Assembly (NCBI RefSeq): GCF_963681195.1
Contig: NZ_OY808998.1
Span: forward strand, 1,467,399 to 1,531,398
Length of the DNA: 64,000 nt
Source of the DNA: Vibrio sp. 16
Lineage (GTDB): Bacteria; Pseudomonadota; Gammaproteobacteria; Enterobacterales; Vibrionaceae
Direction: 5' to 3'
Shown: piece after piece, positions 1 through 9,435 of the stretch
Layout of the letters: each line of letters begins with the position of its first letter
Numbering within the stretch: position 1 is the first letter of the stretch
Notes under the pieces: model-generated
The model's input: the letters and a program-made list of their open reading frames with translations, nothing else
What the model was told of the DNA's origin: nothing
Databases searched by the model: none
Made by a program: the position numbers and the translations under genes

Positions 1-1405
1 TGCGGTCTTGAAGGACTGCGTGGTAGCCTGGTTTTGGCGGAATGACACCATCAGGGATATTCCAGATCTTCTCTGCTACTTTACGGTGTTTAGGGTTCGC
101 GACGACCATATCGGCAGGTAGACGGTGCGCAAAGGTGCCTACCTCTCGAGCGGTACCACATGCCGACGGTTGACCTGTTAACGAGAATGGGCTGTTACCT
201 GGAGTAGAAATCTTACCCGTCAAAAGGTGCAGGTTATAAATCAAGCTGTTCACCCAAACGCCGCGAGTATGCTGGTTGGTACCCATAGTCCAAAGTGACA
301 TCACCTTGGTGTTTGGATCGGCATACTGCTTCGCGAGCTCAAGTAGTTTTTCTTCTGATACGCCTGACATCTCAGCTGATCTTTCGAGCGTATATGGCGC
401 CACGGACTTTTTGTACTCTTCAAAGGTGATTGAAGATAGCTTACCTGAGTTAGGATTTGCTGCCGCTTTTTGTAGAGGATCATCGTCACGCAAGCCGTAG
501 CCGATGTCCGTTGCAGTTTGCTTGAAGTTGGTATGCTTATTAACGAAATCCCAGTTAACGGCATCTTTTTCAATGATGTAATTGGCAATGTAGTTAGCAA
601 TGACCAAGTCTGTTTGTGGCTTGAAAATGTAGCCTTCGTCTGCCAATTCAAAAGAGCGGTGGTAGTAAGTCGATAGAACATTGACTTTAACGTGTGGATG
701 GCTGAGGCGGCGATCTGTAATACGTGTCCACAAGACAGGGTGCATTTCTGCCATGTTTGAACCCCAAAGCACGAAAGAGTCGGCAGCTTCGAAGTCATCA
801 TAACAACCCATCGGCTCATCGATACCAAACGAACGCATGAAAGCACCTACCGCAGATGCCATACAGTGGCGTGCGTTCGGATCAATGTTGTTAGAGCGGA
901 AGCCCGCTTTCATCATTTTAGCGGCCGCATAACCTTCCATGACTGTCCATTGGCCAGAGCCAAACATGCCTACACCGGAAGGACCTTGCTTTTTCAGCGC
1001 TTCTTTCCATTTCTCGGCCATAGTGTCAAAAGCGACATCCCAGGAAACCGGCGTGAATTCACCTTCTTTGTCGTATTTGCCATCTTTCATACGAAGTAGA
1101 GGCTGAGTCAAACGGTCTTGCCCGTACATGATTTTTGAAAGGAAGTAACCCTTAATACAGTTAAGACCTTTGTTTACTGGTGCTTCAGGGTCACCTTGTG
1201 TCGCGACCACTTTACCGTTTTGAGTGCCAACAAGAACTGAACAGCCTGTACCACAGAAGCGACAAGGTGCTTTGTCCCACGTAATTTTTGTTTGGTCTTT
1301 GCTTGCGATCAGGTTGGTCGCTGATGCTGGTAGAGTGATACCTGCGACAGCGGCTGCTGATGCTGCTGCGTTTGCTTTCACAAACGCGCGTCTTGTCATC
1401 TTCAT
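1..1405 (-). CDS. napA: Periplasmic nitrate reductase catalytic subunit NapA (partial, C-terminus beyond the left edge)
   Basis: Large molybdopterin subunit that reduces nitrate to nitrite in the periplasm. The protein begins with a twin-arginine signal ([15 protein letters not shown]), followed by the Cys motif of the [4Fe-4S] cluster (CRFCGTGC, around residues 48-53, with a further Cys in NKGLNCIKG), and then typical NapA sequence such as [13 protein letters not shown] and RHCMASAV (the Cys expected to bind Mo). The start is the ATG whose first four bases overlap the napD stop (ATGA), so the two are translationally coupled. About 468 residues are visible of a usual 830 or so. It is the third gene of a leftward napF-napD-napA operon; the later genes lie outside the window. 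Confidence 0.97.
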   Translation of the reverse strand, partial: MKMTRRAFVKANAAASAAAVAGITLPASATNLIASKDQTKITWDKAPCRFCGTGCSVLVGTQNGKVVATQGDPEAPVNKGLNCIKGYFLSKIMYGQDRLTQPLLRMKDGKYDKEGEFTPVSWDVAFDTMAEKWKEALKKQGPSGVGMFGSGQWTVMEGYAAAKMMKAGFRSNNIDPNARHCMASAVGAFMRSFGIDEPMGCYDDFEAADSFVLWGSNMAEMHPVLWTRITDRRLSHPHVKVNVLSTYYHRSFELADEGYIFKPQTDLVIANYIANYIIEKDAVNWDFVNKHTNFKQTATDIGYGLRDDDPLQKAAANPNSGKLSSITFEEYKKSVAPYTLERSAEMSGVSEEKLLELAKQYADPNTKVMSLWTMGTNQHTRGVWVNSLIYNLHLLTGKISTPGNSPFSLTGQPSACGTAREVGTFAHRLPADMVVANPKHRKVAEKIWNIPDGVIPPKPGYHAVLQDR

Positions 1406-1716
1406 ACTTCACCCTCGATTTGGGAATAGTTGGTTCCAGTGTTGTTATTGTCCGTGTCTTCGTCTTCTAACCCAGTTTCGATCTGGTGGTAGACGAGGGC
1501 GGTGCTCAATACGTTAGGTAGGTTGTTTATGGTCTCAATGGTATCGGTGATGAAGCCTTGATTTTCGGTCTCCAAAACCACCACGATTTTCCCTTCAGGG
1601 CTATCGCCATAAATCTCTGCGTTGTCGTTCTGCTCGATTTGTGACTTCACCTGGCTAAGGTGTTCTGGCGCGCAGTGTACGACTAGGCTAGAAATGTGCA
1701 CTTCGTTAAGTGACAT
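1402..1716 (-). CDS. napD: NapD, chaperone for NapA maturation
   Basis: Small cytoplasmic chaperone that binds the twin-arginine signal of NapA and holds back export until the cofactor is inserted. The start [20 protein letters not shown] was chosen because it matches the NapD N-terminus; a longer open frame upstream runs back into the napF end and has no NapD similarity. The length of 104 residues is slightly longer than E. coli NapD (87) because of an acidic, Asn-rich tail ([13 protein letters not shown]). The stop overlaps the napA start by four bases. It lies between napF and napA in the usual order. Confidence 0.93.
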   Translation of the reverse strand: MSLNEVHISSLVVHCAPEHLSQVKSQIEQNDNAEIYGDSPEGKIVVVLETENQGFITDTIETINNLPNVLSTALVYHQIETGLEDEDTDNNNTGTNYSQIEGEV

Positions 1717-1736
1717 ACAATGTTTCCGTTGTTGTT

Positions 1737-2213
1737 CTAATTGCTCACAATGATTGATGATGTTGGGCAAACAGAGACACATGCTCCACAGCCTGTACAA
1801 TCATCAAGCTCGATGTTCGGTTGTGCGACTTTGCCAATTTCGAGTTTGAATTTAATGGCCATGGTCTCGCACATATCTCCACAGCTTCGGCATTCGACAT
1901 TTTGGTGCGCCAAACAACTTTCATTGATGGTCGCGTTTGCATTCCACGGTCTATCTTCCTTGGATAGAAAAATCGGTTCAGGGCAGACTTCTGCGCATTG
2001 ATAGCAGAATGTGCATTCATCGATTGAAAAGTCGACGGTAGGGAACCCGCCATCGCCTTTTCGAATGATGCTTGTTTCACACGCTTGCTCACACTTGCCG
2101 CATCGGGTGCACAAATCGGTAAAACGGACGCTTTCCTTAACCCAAGGTAAACGAATCATTGAATCGTCAACTTTAGTTCTAGAGAAAAAACGACGTTTTG
2201 CTAAATCGACCAC
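1737..2213 (-). CDS. napF: Ferredoxin-type protein NapF
   Basis: Cytoplasmic iron-sulfur protein thought to act in NapA maturation or electron delivery. The 158 residues carry the expected sets of four cysteines: CTRCGKCEQAC near residues 35-45, CTFCYQCAEVC near 67-77, an additional CRSCGDMC, and CTGCGACVSVC near 140-150. It is the first gene of the leftward nap operon and is divergent from narQ, with a 229-base intergenic region that contains candidate NarP and FNR sites. Confidence 0.94.
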   Translation of the reverse strand: MVDLAKRRFFSRTKVDDSMIRLPWVKESVRFTDLCTRCGKCEQACETSIIRKGDGGFPTVDFSIDECTFCYQCAEVCPEPIFLSKEDRPWNANATINESCLAHQNVECRSCGDMCETMAIKFKLEIGKVAQPNIELDDCTGCGACVSVCPTSSIIVSN

Positions 2214-2339
2214 GAATGCTCCCGACCAGTATGTTCTGAAATAAGCCCAGTTGTTATGGGATAAGCATAGTTCAGAAGTTTGTTAATAAGCTGTCATTTA
2301 CCGACATATAAATTGTAGGTTTTGACATATTTGTATAAA

Positions 2340-2383
2340 TACCCCTTAGGGGTTAATCGCTATGGGTTCTTGTTTCAGATCAA
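2340..2383. promoter_or_regulatory. Candidate NarP and FNR sites between napF and narQ
   Basis: At 2340-2355 there is a TACCCCT heptamer, two bases, then GGGGTTA, resembling the 7-2-7 inverted heptamers bound by NarP/NarL, though the second half-site fits only partly. At 2370-2383 TTGTT-TCAG-ATCAA fits the FNR consensus TTGAT-N4-ATCAA with one mismatch. Both are between the divergent napF and narQ genes, where nitrate and anaerobic control of nap is expected. Assigned by eye only. Confidence 0.5.
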
Positions 2384-2442
2384 TAAATTCCAGCAGGTTT
2401 GATCACATATTGGGCGTGTGAGTTAAGATATGGGAAGAATTT

Positions 2443-4209
2443 GTGATTGTTCAAAGCCTTCCAAACGGTGAAAGAGTGTTTAAAAGTGTGAAAAACTCGG
2501 TGACGAGAACCGTTGCCAAGGCGATGGGACTGATCTTGGCTTTGTCTGTTGCGACGACGAGTTTTGCGATCATTACCTTAGCCTCAAGTCTCAATGATGC
2601 GGAAGCCGTCAACGTGGCAGGCTCGATGCGTATGCAGAGCTATCGTTTAGCCCATGATATTCAAACCCAGTCTGTCGATTATCCTTCCCATATTCAGATG
2701 TTTGAACGCTCAATCTATTCGCCCTCAATGAAGGCGCTGCAAGGGTGGACCGTCCCAAGTGATATCACCCATGATTATTACAGCCTAATCATGCGTTGGC
2801 ATGAGCTTAAGCAGGTACTAAAAAGCCAAGATCGAGAGCGCTACCTCGTGTTGGTGGAAGGCTTCGTTAACCAGATCGATGCGTTCGTCTTTAAGTTGCA
2901 GAATTTTTCTGAACAGAAATTGATCAAACTTGCTTGGGTCGGTGGTTTAGGCCTGGGTGGGATTTTGATCGTCAGTTTGTTTGTCGTTCATTACATTCGC
3001 AAGCAGATTGTTCGCCCGTTAAATGCACTGGTGCGTGCCAGTGAGCAAATTAAATCACGGGCATTTGATGTAGAACTGAATGTTTCTAGCGACAATGAAA
3101 TGGGAATTTTAACGCGTACATTCAATACGATGGCAGCGGATCTTGGAAAGCTCTATCGCGGACTTGAAAAAGCGGTCAATGAAAAGACCCAAAAATTACA
3201 ACACGCCAACGACTCGCTCAAAGTACTTTACAAATCTTCCCAAGAACTCACCGCATCGCGTATTGGTCAGGACAATTTCGAAGCGATTCTAGCTCATATT
3301 GTCAGTCTCGAAGGGATCAGTGCTGTGAAACTCGAAATTACTGCTGAGGGTGAGCGACCGCTTGTGTTAACGCAAGGCGAAGCGTGCAGTGGCTGCGAGA
3401 ATTCTTGTCAGAGTAAGGCGTTATCATTAGATGGCGTTGAACTCGGGACCTTGTATTGGAAAGTCGCGCTACCGTGCCCAGATCAAGCTTTGATTGATAA
3501 TTTTGTTCAGATACTGTCGCGTGCCGTCTATTATAATCAGGCTCAACGTCAAGCTGAGCAGCTGTTGTTGATGGAAGAGCGTGCCACGATCGCAAGAGAG
3601 CTGCATGACTCGCTTGCGCAATCTCTTTCCTATTTAAAGATTCAAGTGTCACTGCTCAAACGGAGCATGGCAAAACTTCCAGATTCACACCAATTGGAAA
3701 AAACAACGCCAATCCTCGCTGAGCTCGATACTGGTTTGTCTGCGGCTTATACTCAGTTACGTGAGTTGCTCACCACCTTTAGGCTGACAATCAAAGAAGG
3801 CAGTTTTGGCCACGCATTAACGGAAATGACAGAGCAACTGGCGGAGCAAACTAACGCCGAGATTAAGTTGAGCAATGAATTATCGTCCATTGAGCTCGAT
3901 GCCAATCAACAGGTTCATTTGTTGCAGTTGATCAGGGAAGCCACCATCAACGCAATCAAACACGCAAATGCGAAAAATATTACTATTCAGTGCCATGAGA
4001 CAGAGACTAAAGTTGTCGTATCCATCCTTGACGATGGACAAGGGTTCGATCAATCGGTTGAGAAGTTGAATCACTATGGCATGAGTATTATGCACGAGCG
4101 AGCGTCTCGCCTTTGTGGCACGCTCGCGGTAACGAGTCAAGCCAATCAAGGCTGTGAAGTATTGTTAGAATATCCGAAAACTAAGGAACCAAACATTGAC
4201 CGAATGTAG
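2443..4209 (+). CDS. narQ: Nitrate/nitrite sensor histidine kinase NarQ
   Basis: Inner-membrane sensor kinase that phosphorylates NarP. The first membrane segment lies at about residues 28-48, followed by the P-box-like ligand motif NDAEAVNVAGSMRMQSYRLA (51-70), a periplasmic helical domain, a second membrane segment at about 163-185, HAMP, a linker with four Cys (315, 318, 322, 345), the HisKA_3 motif ELHDSLAQSLSYLK with His388 as phosphoacceptor, and an HATPase domain (DDGQGFD, HYGMSIMHERA). GTG at 2443 is preceded by GGAAGA at good spacing; GTG codons at 2476 and 2488 are alternatives. narP overlaps its 3' end by 14 bases. Confidence 0.93.
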   Translation: MIVQSLPNGERVFKSVKNSVTRTVAKAMGLILALSVATTSFAIITLASSLNDAEAVNVAGSMRMQSYRLAHDIQTQSVDYPSHIQMFERSIYSPSMKALQGWTVPSDITHDYYSLIMRWHELKQVLKSQDRERYLVLVEGFVNQIDAFVFKLQNFSEQKLIKLAWVGGLGLGGILIVSLFVVHYIRKQIVRPLNALVRASEQIKSRAFDVELNVSSDNEMGILTRTFNTMAADLGKLYRGLEKAVNEKTQKLQHANDSLKVLYKSSQELTASRIGQDNFEAILAHIVSLEGISAVKLEITAEGERPLVLTQGEACSGCENSCQSKALSLDGVELGTLYWKVALPCPDQALIDNFVQILSRAVYYNQAQRQAEQLLLMEERATIARELHDSLAQSLSYLKIQVSLLKRSMAKLPDSHQLEKTTPILAELDTGLSAAYTQLRELLTTFRLTIKEGSFGHALTEMTEQLAEQTNAEIKLSNELSSIELDANQQVHLLQLIREATINAIKHANAKNITIQCHETETKVVVSILDDGQGFDQSVEKLNHYGMSIMHERASRLCGTLAVTSQANQGCEVLLEYPKTKEPNIDRM

Positions 4210-4828
4210 AGTATTACTTGTGGATGACCATCCACTCATGAGGCGAGGAATCCATCAACTACTTAGCTTTGAGGATGAGTTTAACGTCGTCGCAGAAGCG
4301 AGTAATGGTGCCGATGCCGTGGCGAAAAACCACGAGTGCAAACCCGATCTCGTGCTACTTGATTTGAATATGAAAGGCATGTCTGGCTTAGATACCTTGA
4401 ACGCTCTCCGTGCTGATGGCTGTGACGCTACCATCGTTATTTTAACGGTGTCAGATAGCCCCGCGGATATTGAAGCCATTGTTAAAGCGGGAGCAGATGG
4501 CTACTTGCTAAAAGATACCGAGCCTGATGAGCTAGTTGAATTACTAAAAGTATCGTTACGCGGTAACAAAGCGTATAGCAAAGAAGTCGCCAAGTACCTT
4601 GCTGATCGTGAAAACAGTACTGATGTCTTTGATGAGTTAACGGATCGTGAGATGCAAATTTTAAAAGAAGTGGCGAAAGGGTATCGAAACAAGCAGATTG
4701 CTGACACGCTGTTCATTTCTGAATCTACGGTCAAAGTTCATATGAAAAGCTTACTCAAAAAGTTGAGCGTACCGTCGCGTACGGCGGCTACTGTTATGTA
4801 CTTAGAGCGCTACGGCGAAATAAAATAG
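4196..4828 (+). CDS. narP: Nitrate/nitrite response regulator NarP (TTG start)
   Basis: NarL/FixJ-type response regulator paired with NarQ. The receiver domain has the acidic pair D10/D11, phosphoacceptor D56 (LVLLDLNMKGMSG), Thr/Ser switch and Lys106-type residue (YLLKDTEPDE); a LuxR-type helix-turn-helix follows (LTDREMQILKEVAKGYRNKQIADTLFISESTVKVHMKSL in position terms about 145-185). Translation most likely starts at TTG 4196, which overlaps the narQ end by 14 bases and has AAGGA upstream; no ATG lies close by in frame before the conserved start CRVLLVDDHPLMR. It likely controls the divergent nap operon. Confidence 0.93.
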   Translation: MTECRVLLVDDHPLMRRGIHQLLSFEDEFNVVAEASNGADAVAKNHECKPDLVLLDLNMKGMSGLDTLNALRADGCDATIVILTVSDSPADIEAIVKAGADGYLLKDTEPDELVELLKVSLRGNKAYSKEVAKYLADRENSTDVFDELTDREMQILKEVAKGYRNKQIADTLFISESTVKVHMKSLLKKLSVPSRTAATVMYLERYGEIK

Positions 4829-4840
4829 CCATTAAACACA

Positions 4841-4865
4841 AAAGGGCGCATCGAGCGCCCTTTTT
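4841..4865. terminator. Bidirectional rho-independent terminator between narP and dcuC
   Basis: GGGCGC (4844-4849), loop ATCGA, GCGCCC (4855-4860), followed by TTTTT and preceded by AAA, so it can serve both the rightward narP and the leftward dcuC transcript. Confidence 0.9.
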
Positions 4866-4878
4866 ACTGCAATAGGGA

Positions 4879-6246
4879 TTACGCGGCCATAGGTACCAAT
4901 ACGAGCGTGCCAAAGATCACGGTGATCAAGCCACACAGCACTGGGACAGAAGTACGTTTCACCACCTCAAACGGGCTTATTTTACCCATTCCCGATGTCG
5001 CAACCACAACGCCTGACACAGGAGAAACGGTGCGACCAAGGTTAGAGGCTTGAAGCATCGGGATAATCAAAAACGCTGGGTTTAACCCCATCTTGGCGGC
5101 TAGCGCAGGCGCAAGCTCAACAAACGCATAGAATGGCGCGTTGCCAGAGCCCGTTGCAATAGCAGCAGCAACCGTTAAGCCAGTCAAGATGAGCATCAGT
5201 GCAATGCCACCTGCGCCAGCAGTTTCCGCAAGGTGAAGCAAGTTATCAATTGCGCCAATCGACATTAGACCTTGAGCAAATACACCAGCCGCTACCAATA
5301 GCATGACAACGCCTTTAAACGCATCAGCCATCCCTTCATAACAAGACTCCAAATCTTCGAGCGTTTCCTTGCCCTTGAAGCGCTTAGTGACGAAGTCTAC
5401 CAAGGCACCGAGGAAAATCGACAACACGACAATGGTGTAAATATCGAGCTTTAAACCTTCAATCGTACGACCGTTAAACAGAAATACCCCAACAATCGGT
5501 AAGAAAGGTAATACCGCGTAGTACGCTGGTGCTTTTACTTCGATTGCTGACACATCCACGCGTTCCATTGGTGAATTGTCTTTTTTATCTAAGTATTTGT
5601 TCCAGAAGAATGCCGCAGCAGCCATGACGATAATTGCGCAGATCGACACAGGTAGAACGGTTTGAACTGCGAAGACATCCAAATCTAATCCGGATTTTTC
5701 AGCGGCAATCACCACGTCACCAGAGGTAGGAGATAAGATAATAGCCGCTGGCGAGGCGCACACAGCAACAGCCGCAGGGCGCGAAATACCCATTGCCGTC
5801 ATCATAGGGAACAGGGTTGCCATTAATAGGACACCAAGCCCAGTCGCTGAACTGACCGCAAGAGACATCAAACAAGCGACAATGTAAGCGGCAACGAGCA
5901 GTACATAAGGTGATTTGATGACTGACAACGGCTTGGAAAACTGTTTAACAACGACATTGTTTGCGCCAATGTGAGTCATGTAGGATGCGAAACCACAAAG
6001 CAACATGATTTGCATACCCAAACCGCCACCACGATATTGAAGCATGTATTTCACATACTCCAGTGAATCCGTGACCATATTGCCGGTCGACGCGATTTTA
6101 GCAGGGAGGACGGTATGTCCGAGTAAACCTGTAAGAATAAGAAGAATTAAACCGGCAGTTAGAAGTACACCTGCAGGCTTGTAGCCTTTAACGATAAAGT
6201 AACCGACAGCCACTGTAACCGCTAAGCCAATGAGAAGCTCCAGCAT
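4879..6246 (-). CDS. dcuC: DcuC-type anaerobic C4-dicarboxylate transporter
   Basis: Inner-membrane carrier for succinate/fumarate exchange or efflux under anaerobic conditions. The roughly 455-residue sequence is almost entirely hydrophobic, with about twelve membrane segments and the family motifs CASPAAIILSPTSGDVV and ATGSGNAPFYAF. The start at MLELLIGLAVTVAVGYF (ATG 6246) is preferred over a GTG nine bases upstream because that GTG forms part of the AGGGTG ribosome-binding site. Its location beside nap and narQP fits an anaerobic metabolism cluster. The 222-base upstream region to 6468 is AT-rich and probably contains its promoter. Confidence 0.9.
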   Translation of the reverse strand: MLELLIGLAVTVAVGYFIVKGYKPAGVLLTAGLILLILTGLLGHTVLPAKIASTGNMVTDSLEYVKYMLQYRGGGLGMQIMLLCGFASYMTHIGANNVVVKQFSKPLSVIKSPYVLLVAAYIVACLMSLAVSSATGLGVLLMATLFPMMTAMGISRPAAVAVCASPAAIILSPTSGDVVIAAEKSGLDLDVFAVQTVLPVSICAIIVMAAAAFFWNKYLDKKDNSPMERVDVSAIEVKAPAYYAVLPFLPIVGVFLFNGRTIEGLKLDIYTIVVLSIFLGALVDFVTKRFKGKETLEDLESCYEGMADAFKGVVMLLVAAGVFAQGLMSIGAIDNLLHLAETAGAGGIALMLILTGLTVAAAIATGSGNAPFYAFVELAPALAAKMGLNPAFLIIPMLQASNLGRTVSPVSGVVVATSGMGKISPFEVVKRTSVPVLCGLITVIFGTLVLVPMAA

Positions 6247-6468
6247 AGTAATCACCCTAGTATTGTTGGATTTGTATAAAACTGTTTCAAACTATGAACA
6301 GCAATGTACAAAAATTCGCTAATCAGTACGAGTGCAACTTCTAGTGCTCATGATCTAGAACAATAAATTAATAAAAGTAAAAATAGTGGACATAATAACT
6401 GTATTGTTATTGTTTGTTAGATGTTACTAAAACGCTGCTTTGCTGTCTGAAATCGATAGAAGAGAGCG

Positions 6469-7263
6469 TTAATTAGAAGGTACAACAATCTTGGCGGGTA
6501 ACATGACTGGCATCGCTAGGTGAAAGCCTTGGTAAAGGTCAATGTTAAGTGCGCGCATCGCGTTCAGTTGCTGCGCGGTTTCGATACCTTCAATCACGGT
6601 TTGGGCACCAATACGTTTCGCAAGCTGTAAGGCACTGAGTAGAGGGGCGTGATCACCAGAACAATACTGGACGAGCAGTGATCGATCCATTTTTAATATG
6701 TGCGGTTTTACTTGAAGCACACGCGCTTCGGTAGACGCATTCGCGCCAAAATCATCAATGGCGACATTGAACCCATTTTGGTTGAGCTTTTCCATCGCCG
6801 TTTCCAAATAGCGCAGATTTTCACAATCGAGTTCGATGAGCTCCATAACGATTTGAGAGTTTTTAAGCCCTAGGTGCTGAATTCGGCTCGCGAGCAAACC
6901 GTTTTTAAGATCTTCTGTCGCTAGCCTCTCTCCGGCAATAGGCAATACATTGAGAAATAGCTGCTTATGGCGGAAATCGGACTGAGCAAAGTTGCGAAGA
7001 TGGATAACGCGGCTAAGGCGTTCAACATTGATCTTGTCTTCGTAGCAAAAGGTATCAGAGCAAAAGAAGTGGTCAGGTCGGATAGGGTTGCCGTTGGCAT
7101 CTTTGATTCGGACTAAGGCTTCGACACCGAATATGGACTCATCGATGTCAAAAATTGGCTGATAAACACTCGAGAGAGTGAGCCCGTTATAGTTTGCGAT
7201 AAACTGGTGCTCGGCGGTCGTTTCTAAGCAGTGTTGGAATTGACTTTTGCTTGTGAGAATCAT
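6469..7263 (-). CDS. EAL-domain protein, probable cyclic-di-GMP phosphodiesterase
   Basis: A stand-alone EAL domain of 264 residues with no membrane segment or GGDEF domain. The active-site signatures are visible in order: EALVRI (near 49), substrate and metal-binding LNVLP, ELIE (near 141), DDFGAN (near 167), KMDRSL (near 191) and EGIET (near 222); the final motif reads QGFHLA instead of the common QGYLFG. The main catalytic acids seem present, so hydrolysis of cyclic-di-GMP is likely, although the Asn of the DDFGxG-type loop differs from the standard. It stands alone between dcuC and a lipase-like gene. Confidence 0.85.
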   Translation of the reverse strand: MILTSKSQFQHCLETTAEHQFIANYNGLTLSSVYQPIFDIDESIFGVEALVRIKDANGNPIRPDHFFCSDTFCYEDKINVERLSRVIHLRNFAQSDFRHKQLFLNVLPIAGERLATEDLKNGLLASRIQHLGLKNSQIVMELIELDCENLRYLETAMEKLNQNGFNVAIDDFGANASTEARVLQVKPHILKMDRSLLVQYCSGDHAPLLSALQLAKRIGAQTVIEGIETAQQLNAMRALNIDLYQGFHLAMPVMLPAKIVVPSN

Positions 7264-7430
7264 TAAACAGCAGACCTCGGTCCCTTAGCGTATGACATAA
7301 TGCGTGTCGTTCGACATAATATTGACAATGTCGTAAATTTGTCAATTCTTTCTTCAGTTTGTTGTCTTATCTACAGCGCTCGTCGCACTGGAAACAGTTT
7401 TCAAGACATTAAACAGTCAAACAACCACGG

Positions 7431-8219
7431 CTAGCGTTCATCGAAGTAATCTTTGTTGCGAATGTACTTTGACATTAGATGATAAGAGAACGGTCTTATT
7501 ACCCAAGATGCAACAGAACGACCTAAACGAATCAGCGTCGGTGTGTTCTCATAAATCTTACCATTGTAAAGCCACAATTGTTTACCCACATGCAGGTATA
7601 CGCCGGGTAGAGGTGGAAGGAATGTCACGATATCGAGATCACAACAAATTCGATACGTCTTGTGGCTCAATGAGTACTGCTTTTTCATCATGAAGCCGCC
7701 AAATGCTGGCTGACCAAAGGTGACCACACGCTTAACCGATTTCGCACGCTGTTTTTCGAGCGCATCAGCCAAAATGCAGGCGATCGCGCCCCCGGAAGAG
7801 TGCCCAGTAAAGGTAACGCGCTTTCCGTTTTCTAATAGAGGCTGCAAAATGTTGGACAGTGCTTGGTAAACATTTAGCGGATGGGGAGAGTGGCCATGTT
7901 TAGCAATGCTCGGTTGGGTAATTTGTTGCAGGTAGCCAGAATGAACGGGATAGTTAAGCTTCAAACAGTGGGCCTTGCGTTGCCACAAATGCAGATTGAG
8001 CAACCAATCTTGCGGGTTGTGAGAGCCCTTAATGACGACAATGACTTCATCATGATCGTTTTTCCATAAAACGCGCATCATGGGGTGGCCGAATCGATTG
8101 TAGACAATACGCTGACCTTTTGGTGCAAAGCCGTAGCGCGTGTGTTTTAGCACCCTTGAATAGGCTAGGTTACAGAGTACGGCGTATTTTTCGTATTGGT
8201 ATCGCTTGAGTTTCTTCAC
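7431..8219 (-). CDS. Class-3 lipase-like alpha/beta hydrolase
   Basis: A 262-residue protein of the lipase_3 fold. The nucleophile elbow is GHSSGGAIACILADAL (Ser near residue 143), and an Asp in CCDLDIVTFLPP and a late His (SYHLM) can complete the triad. Upstream sequence VIVVIKGSHNPQDWLLNL corresponds to the family's oxyanion-hole strand (GT/S..DW.xNL). There is no signal peptide, so the enzyme seems intracellular. The substrate cannot be told from sequence. Single gene, leftward. Confidence 0.78.
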   Translation of the reverse strand: MKKLKRYQYEKYAVLCNLAYSRVLKHTRYGFAPKGQRIVYNRFGHPMMRVLWKNDHDEVIVVIKGSHNPQDWLLNLHLWQRKAHCLKLNYPVHSGYLQQITQPSIAKHGHSPHPLNVYQALSNILQPLLENGKRVTFTGHSSGGAIACILADALEKQRAKSVKRVVTFGQPAFGGFMMKKQYSLSHKTYRICCDLDIVTFLPPLPGVYLHVGKQLWLYNGKIYENTPTLIRLGRSVASWVIRPFSYHLMSKYIRNKDYFDER

Positions 8220-8285
8220 ATGGCGTTTCAGTGGTCAGCGCATAGCTAACAGTATGCGAGTGCTACGTGACGCATTTGTGACAGG

Positions 8286-8921
8286 CTAACTGAGCTGGAT
8301 GACAGAAAACAGTTGGATGTACTTCCTAACGAGTTGTTGATCGTTTGAGCGTTTAAGTGGGTGCGTAAACTTTACGTAGTAGGGGCTAAGGGCAAATTGT
8401 TGTTCTAACGTTCGTGACAATTGTGATTCGCTCTCAAATAGACTGATACCTTGGGTCTTGTATTCGTCTATCTCATCGGGCAGTTGTCCTGTCCACCAAT
8501 GGAGTAGCTCTCGGCTAGGTTTGCTTCGAGTTATCCAATGATCGGTCAACAGCAATAGAAGATCATTCGGCTGAACGGCATAGCCATACTCTGCTTGCCA
8601 CTGCGCAATGGTTTTAAACTGTTTGTTTCTACATGAGTTTCCAGCACTGACCAAATGGGAGGTAAGAATCCAAACGGTGCCGACTTCCGAAGTGACCCGA
8701 TAATGGTGTGGATAGTCAGTGGAGGCAGCGGTTTCGAGGGACTGGTAATCGTAACTGTGGCCGAACTCTTTTAATGTTCTAGACAGGCGGCGTGCAAAAG
8801 CCAAACCCAAATGATGTTCACTCATTCCGCGATTATGAATGGTTGGATAGTGCTTTTCACACAGTTTCATGCAATCTGCTTGAAACTCATTCACGCTTTG
8901 AATCAACACATCCAATAACAA
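8286..8921 (-). CDS. Conserved hypothetical protein (211 aa)
   Basis: I do not recognise the family. The protein is soluble, His-rich near the N-terminus (EKHYPTIHNRGMSEHHLGLAFARRL) and has a Trp-rich centre (ELLHWWTGQLPDE). No signal peptide or membrane segment is seen. It is transcribed leftwards, as is the lipase-like gene beyond it, with 66 bases between, so cotranscription is possible. The sequence composition matches its neighbours and it looks like an ordinary Vibrio core gene. Confidence 0.7.
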   Translation of the reverse strand: MLLDVLIQSVNEFQADCMKLCEKHYPTIHNRGMSEHHLGLAFARRLSRTLKEFGHSYDYQSLETAASTDYPHHYRVTSEVGTVWILTSHLVSAGNSCRNKQFKTIAQWQAEYGYAVQPNDLLLLLTDHWITRSKPSRELLHWWTGQLPDEIDEYKTQGISLFESESQLSRTLEQQFALSPYYVKFTHPLKRSNDQQLVRKYIQLFSVIQLS

Positions 8922-9024
8922 GGCAACACTCTCCCTAGGTCCCAGTTTTCGCGCTTACAGTAACATGGCGTTGATAAACTCAGTTACACTTATTGTCCAA
9001 AAAATTGCATAGAGTTAGGGGTTT

Positions 9025-9273
9025 ATGTCTAAGATTGAATTTACGTCACAACAAAAACAAGCGATGGCTAAAGACCTTCAGGACTATCTCGAACAAGAGC
9101 TTGATGTCGAAATTGGCCAGTTTGATGCCGATTTTTTGCTGGATTTTATCTTTGATAAGTTTGGTGCCACCTTTTACAACCAAGGTGTAAAAGATGCACA
9201 GGCGATTATGGAGAGAAAGATGCTGGATATTGCTGATGAGCTTTATGAGATAGAACAGATTAGCCAATATTGA
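9025..9273 (+). CDS. DUF2164 family protein (82 aa)
   Basis: Small acidic soluble protein. The sequence IEFTSQQKQAMAKDLQDYLEQ followed by ELDVEIGQFDADFLLDF and YNQGVKDAQAIM fits the DUF2164 pattern, in which a YNQGV.DA motif is highly conserved. Function is unknown. The ATG at 9025 is preceded by TTAGGGG at suitable spacing. Single gene. Confidence 0.82.
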   Translation: MSKIEFTSQQKQAMAKDLQDYLEQELDVEIGQFDADFLLDFIFDKFGATFYNQGVKDAQAIMERKMLDIADELYEIEQISQY

Positions 9274-9435
9274 GGTGCCTTTTCTATCACGCAATTCGTT
9301 CCATCAAATTTTTCGAACGAGATCATCAAGGGTAAGAGATTTCCCCAGTGTAAATAATGGTAAATAATCTGTTACACACAAGGGGAGATAACTATTCTCA
9401 TGTGATAAAGAGATTCATTTAACTTGGAAACTGCA

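Noticed and set aside
1717-1800. N-terminal extension of NapD
   Set aside because: It is out-of-frame napF sequence; the NapD family starts at the Met at 1716.
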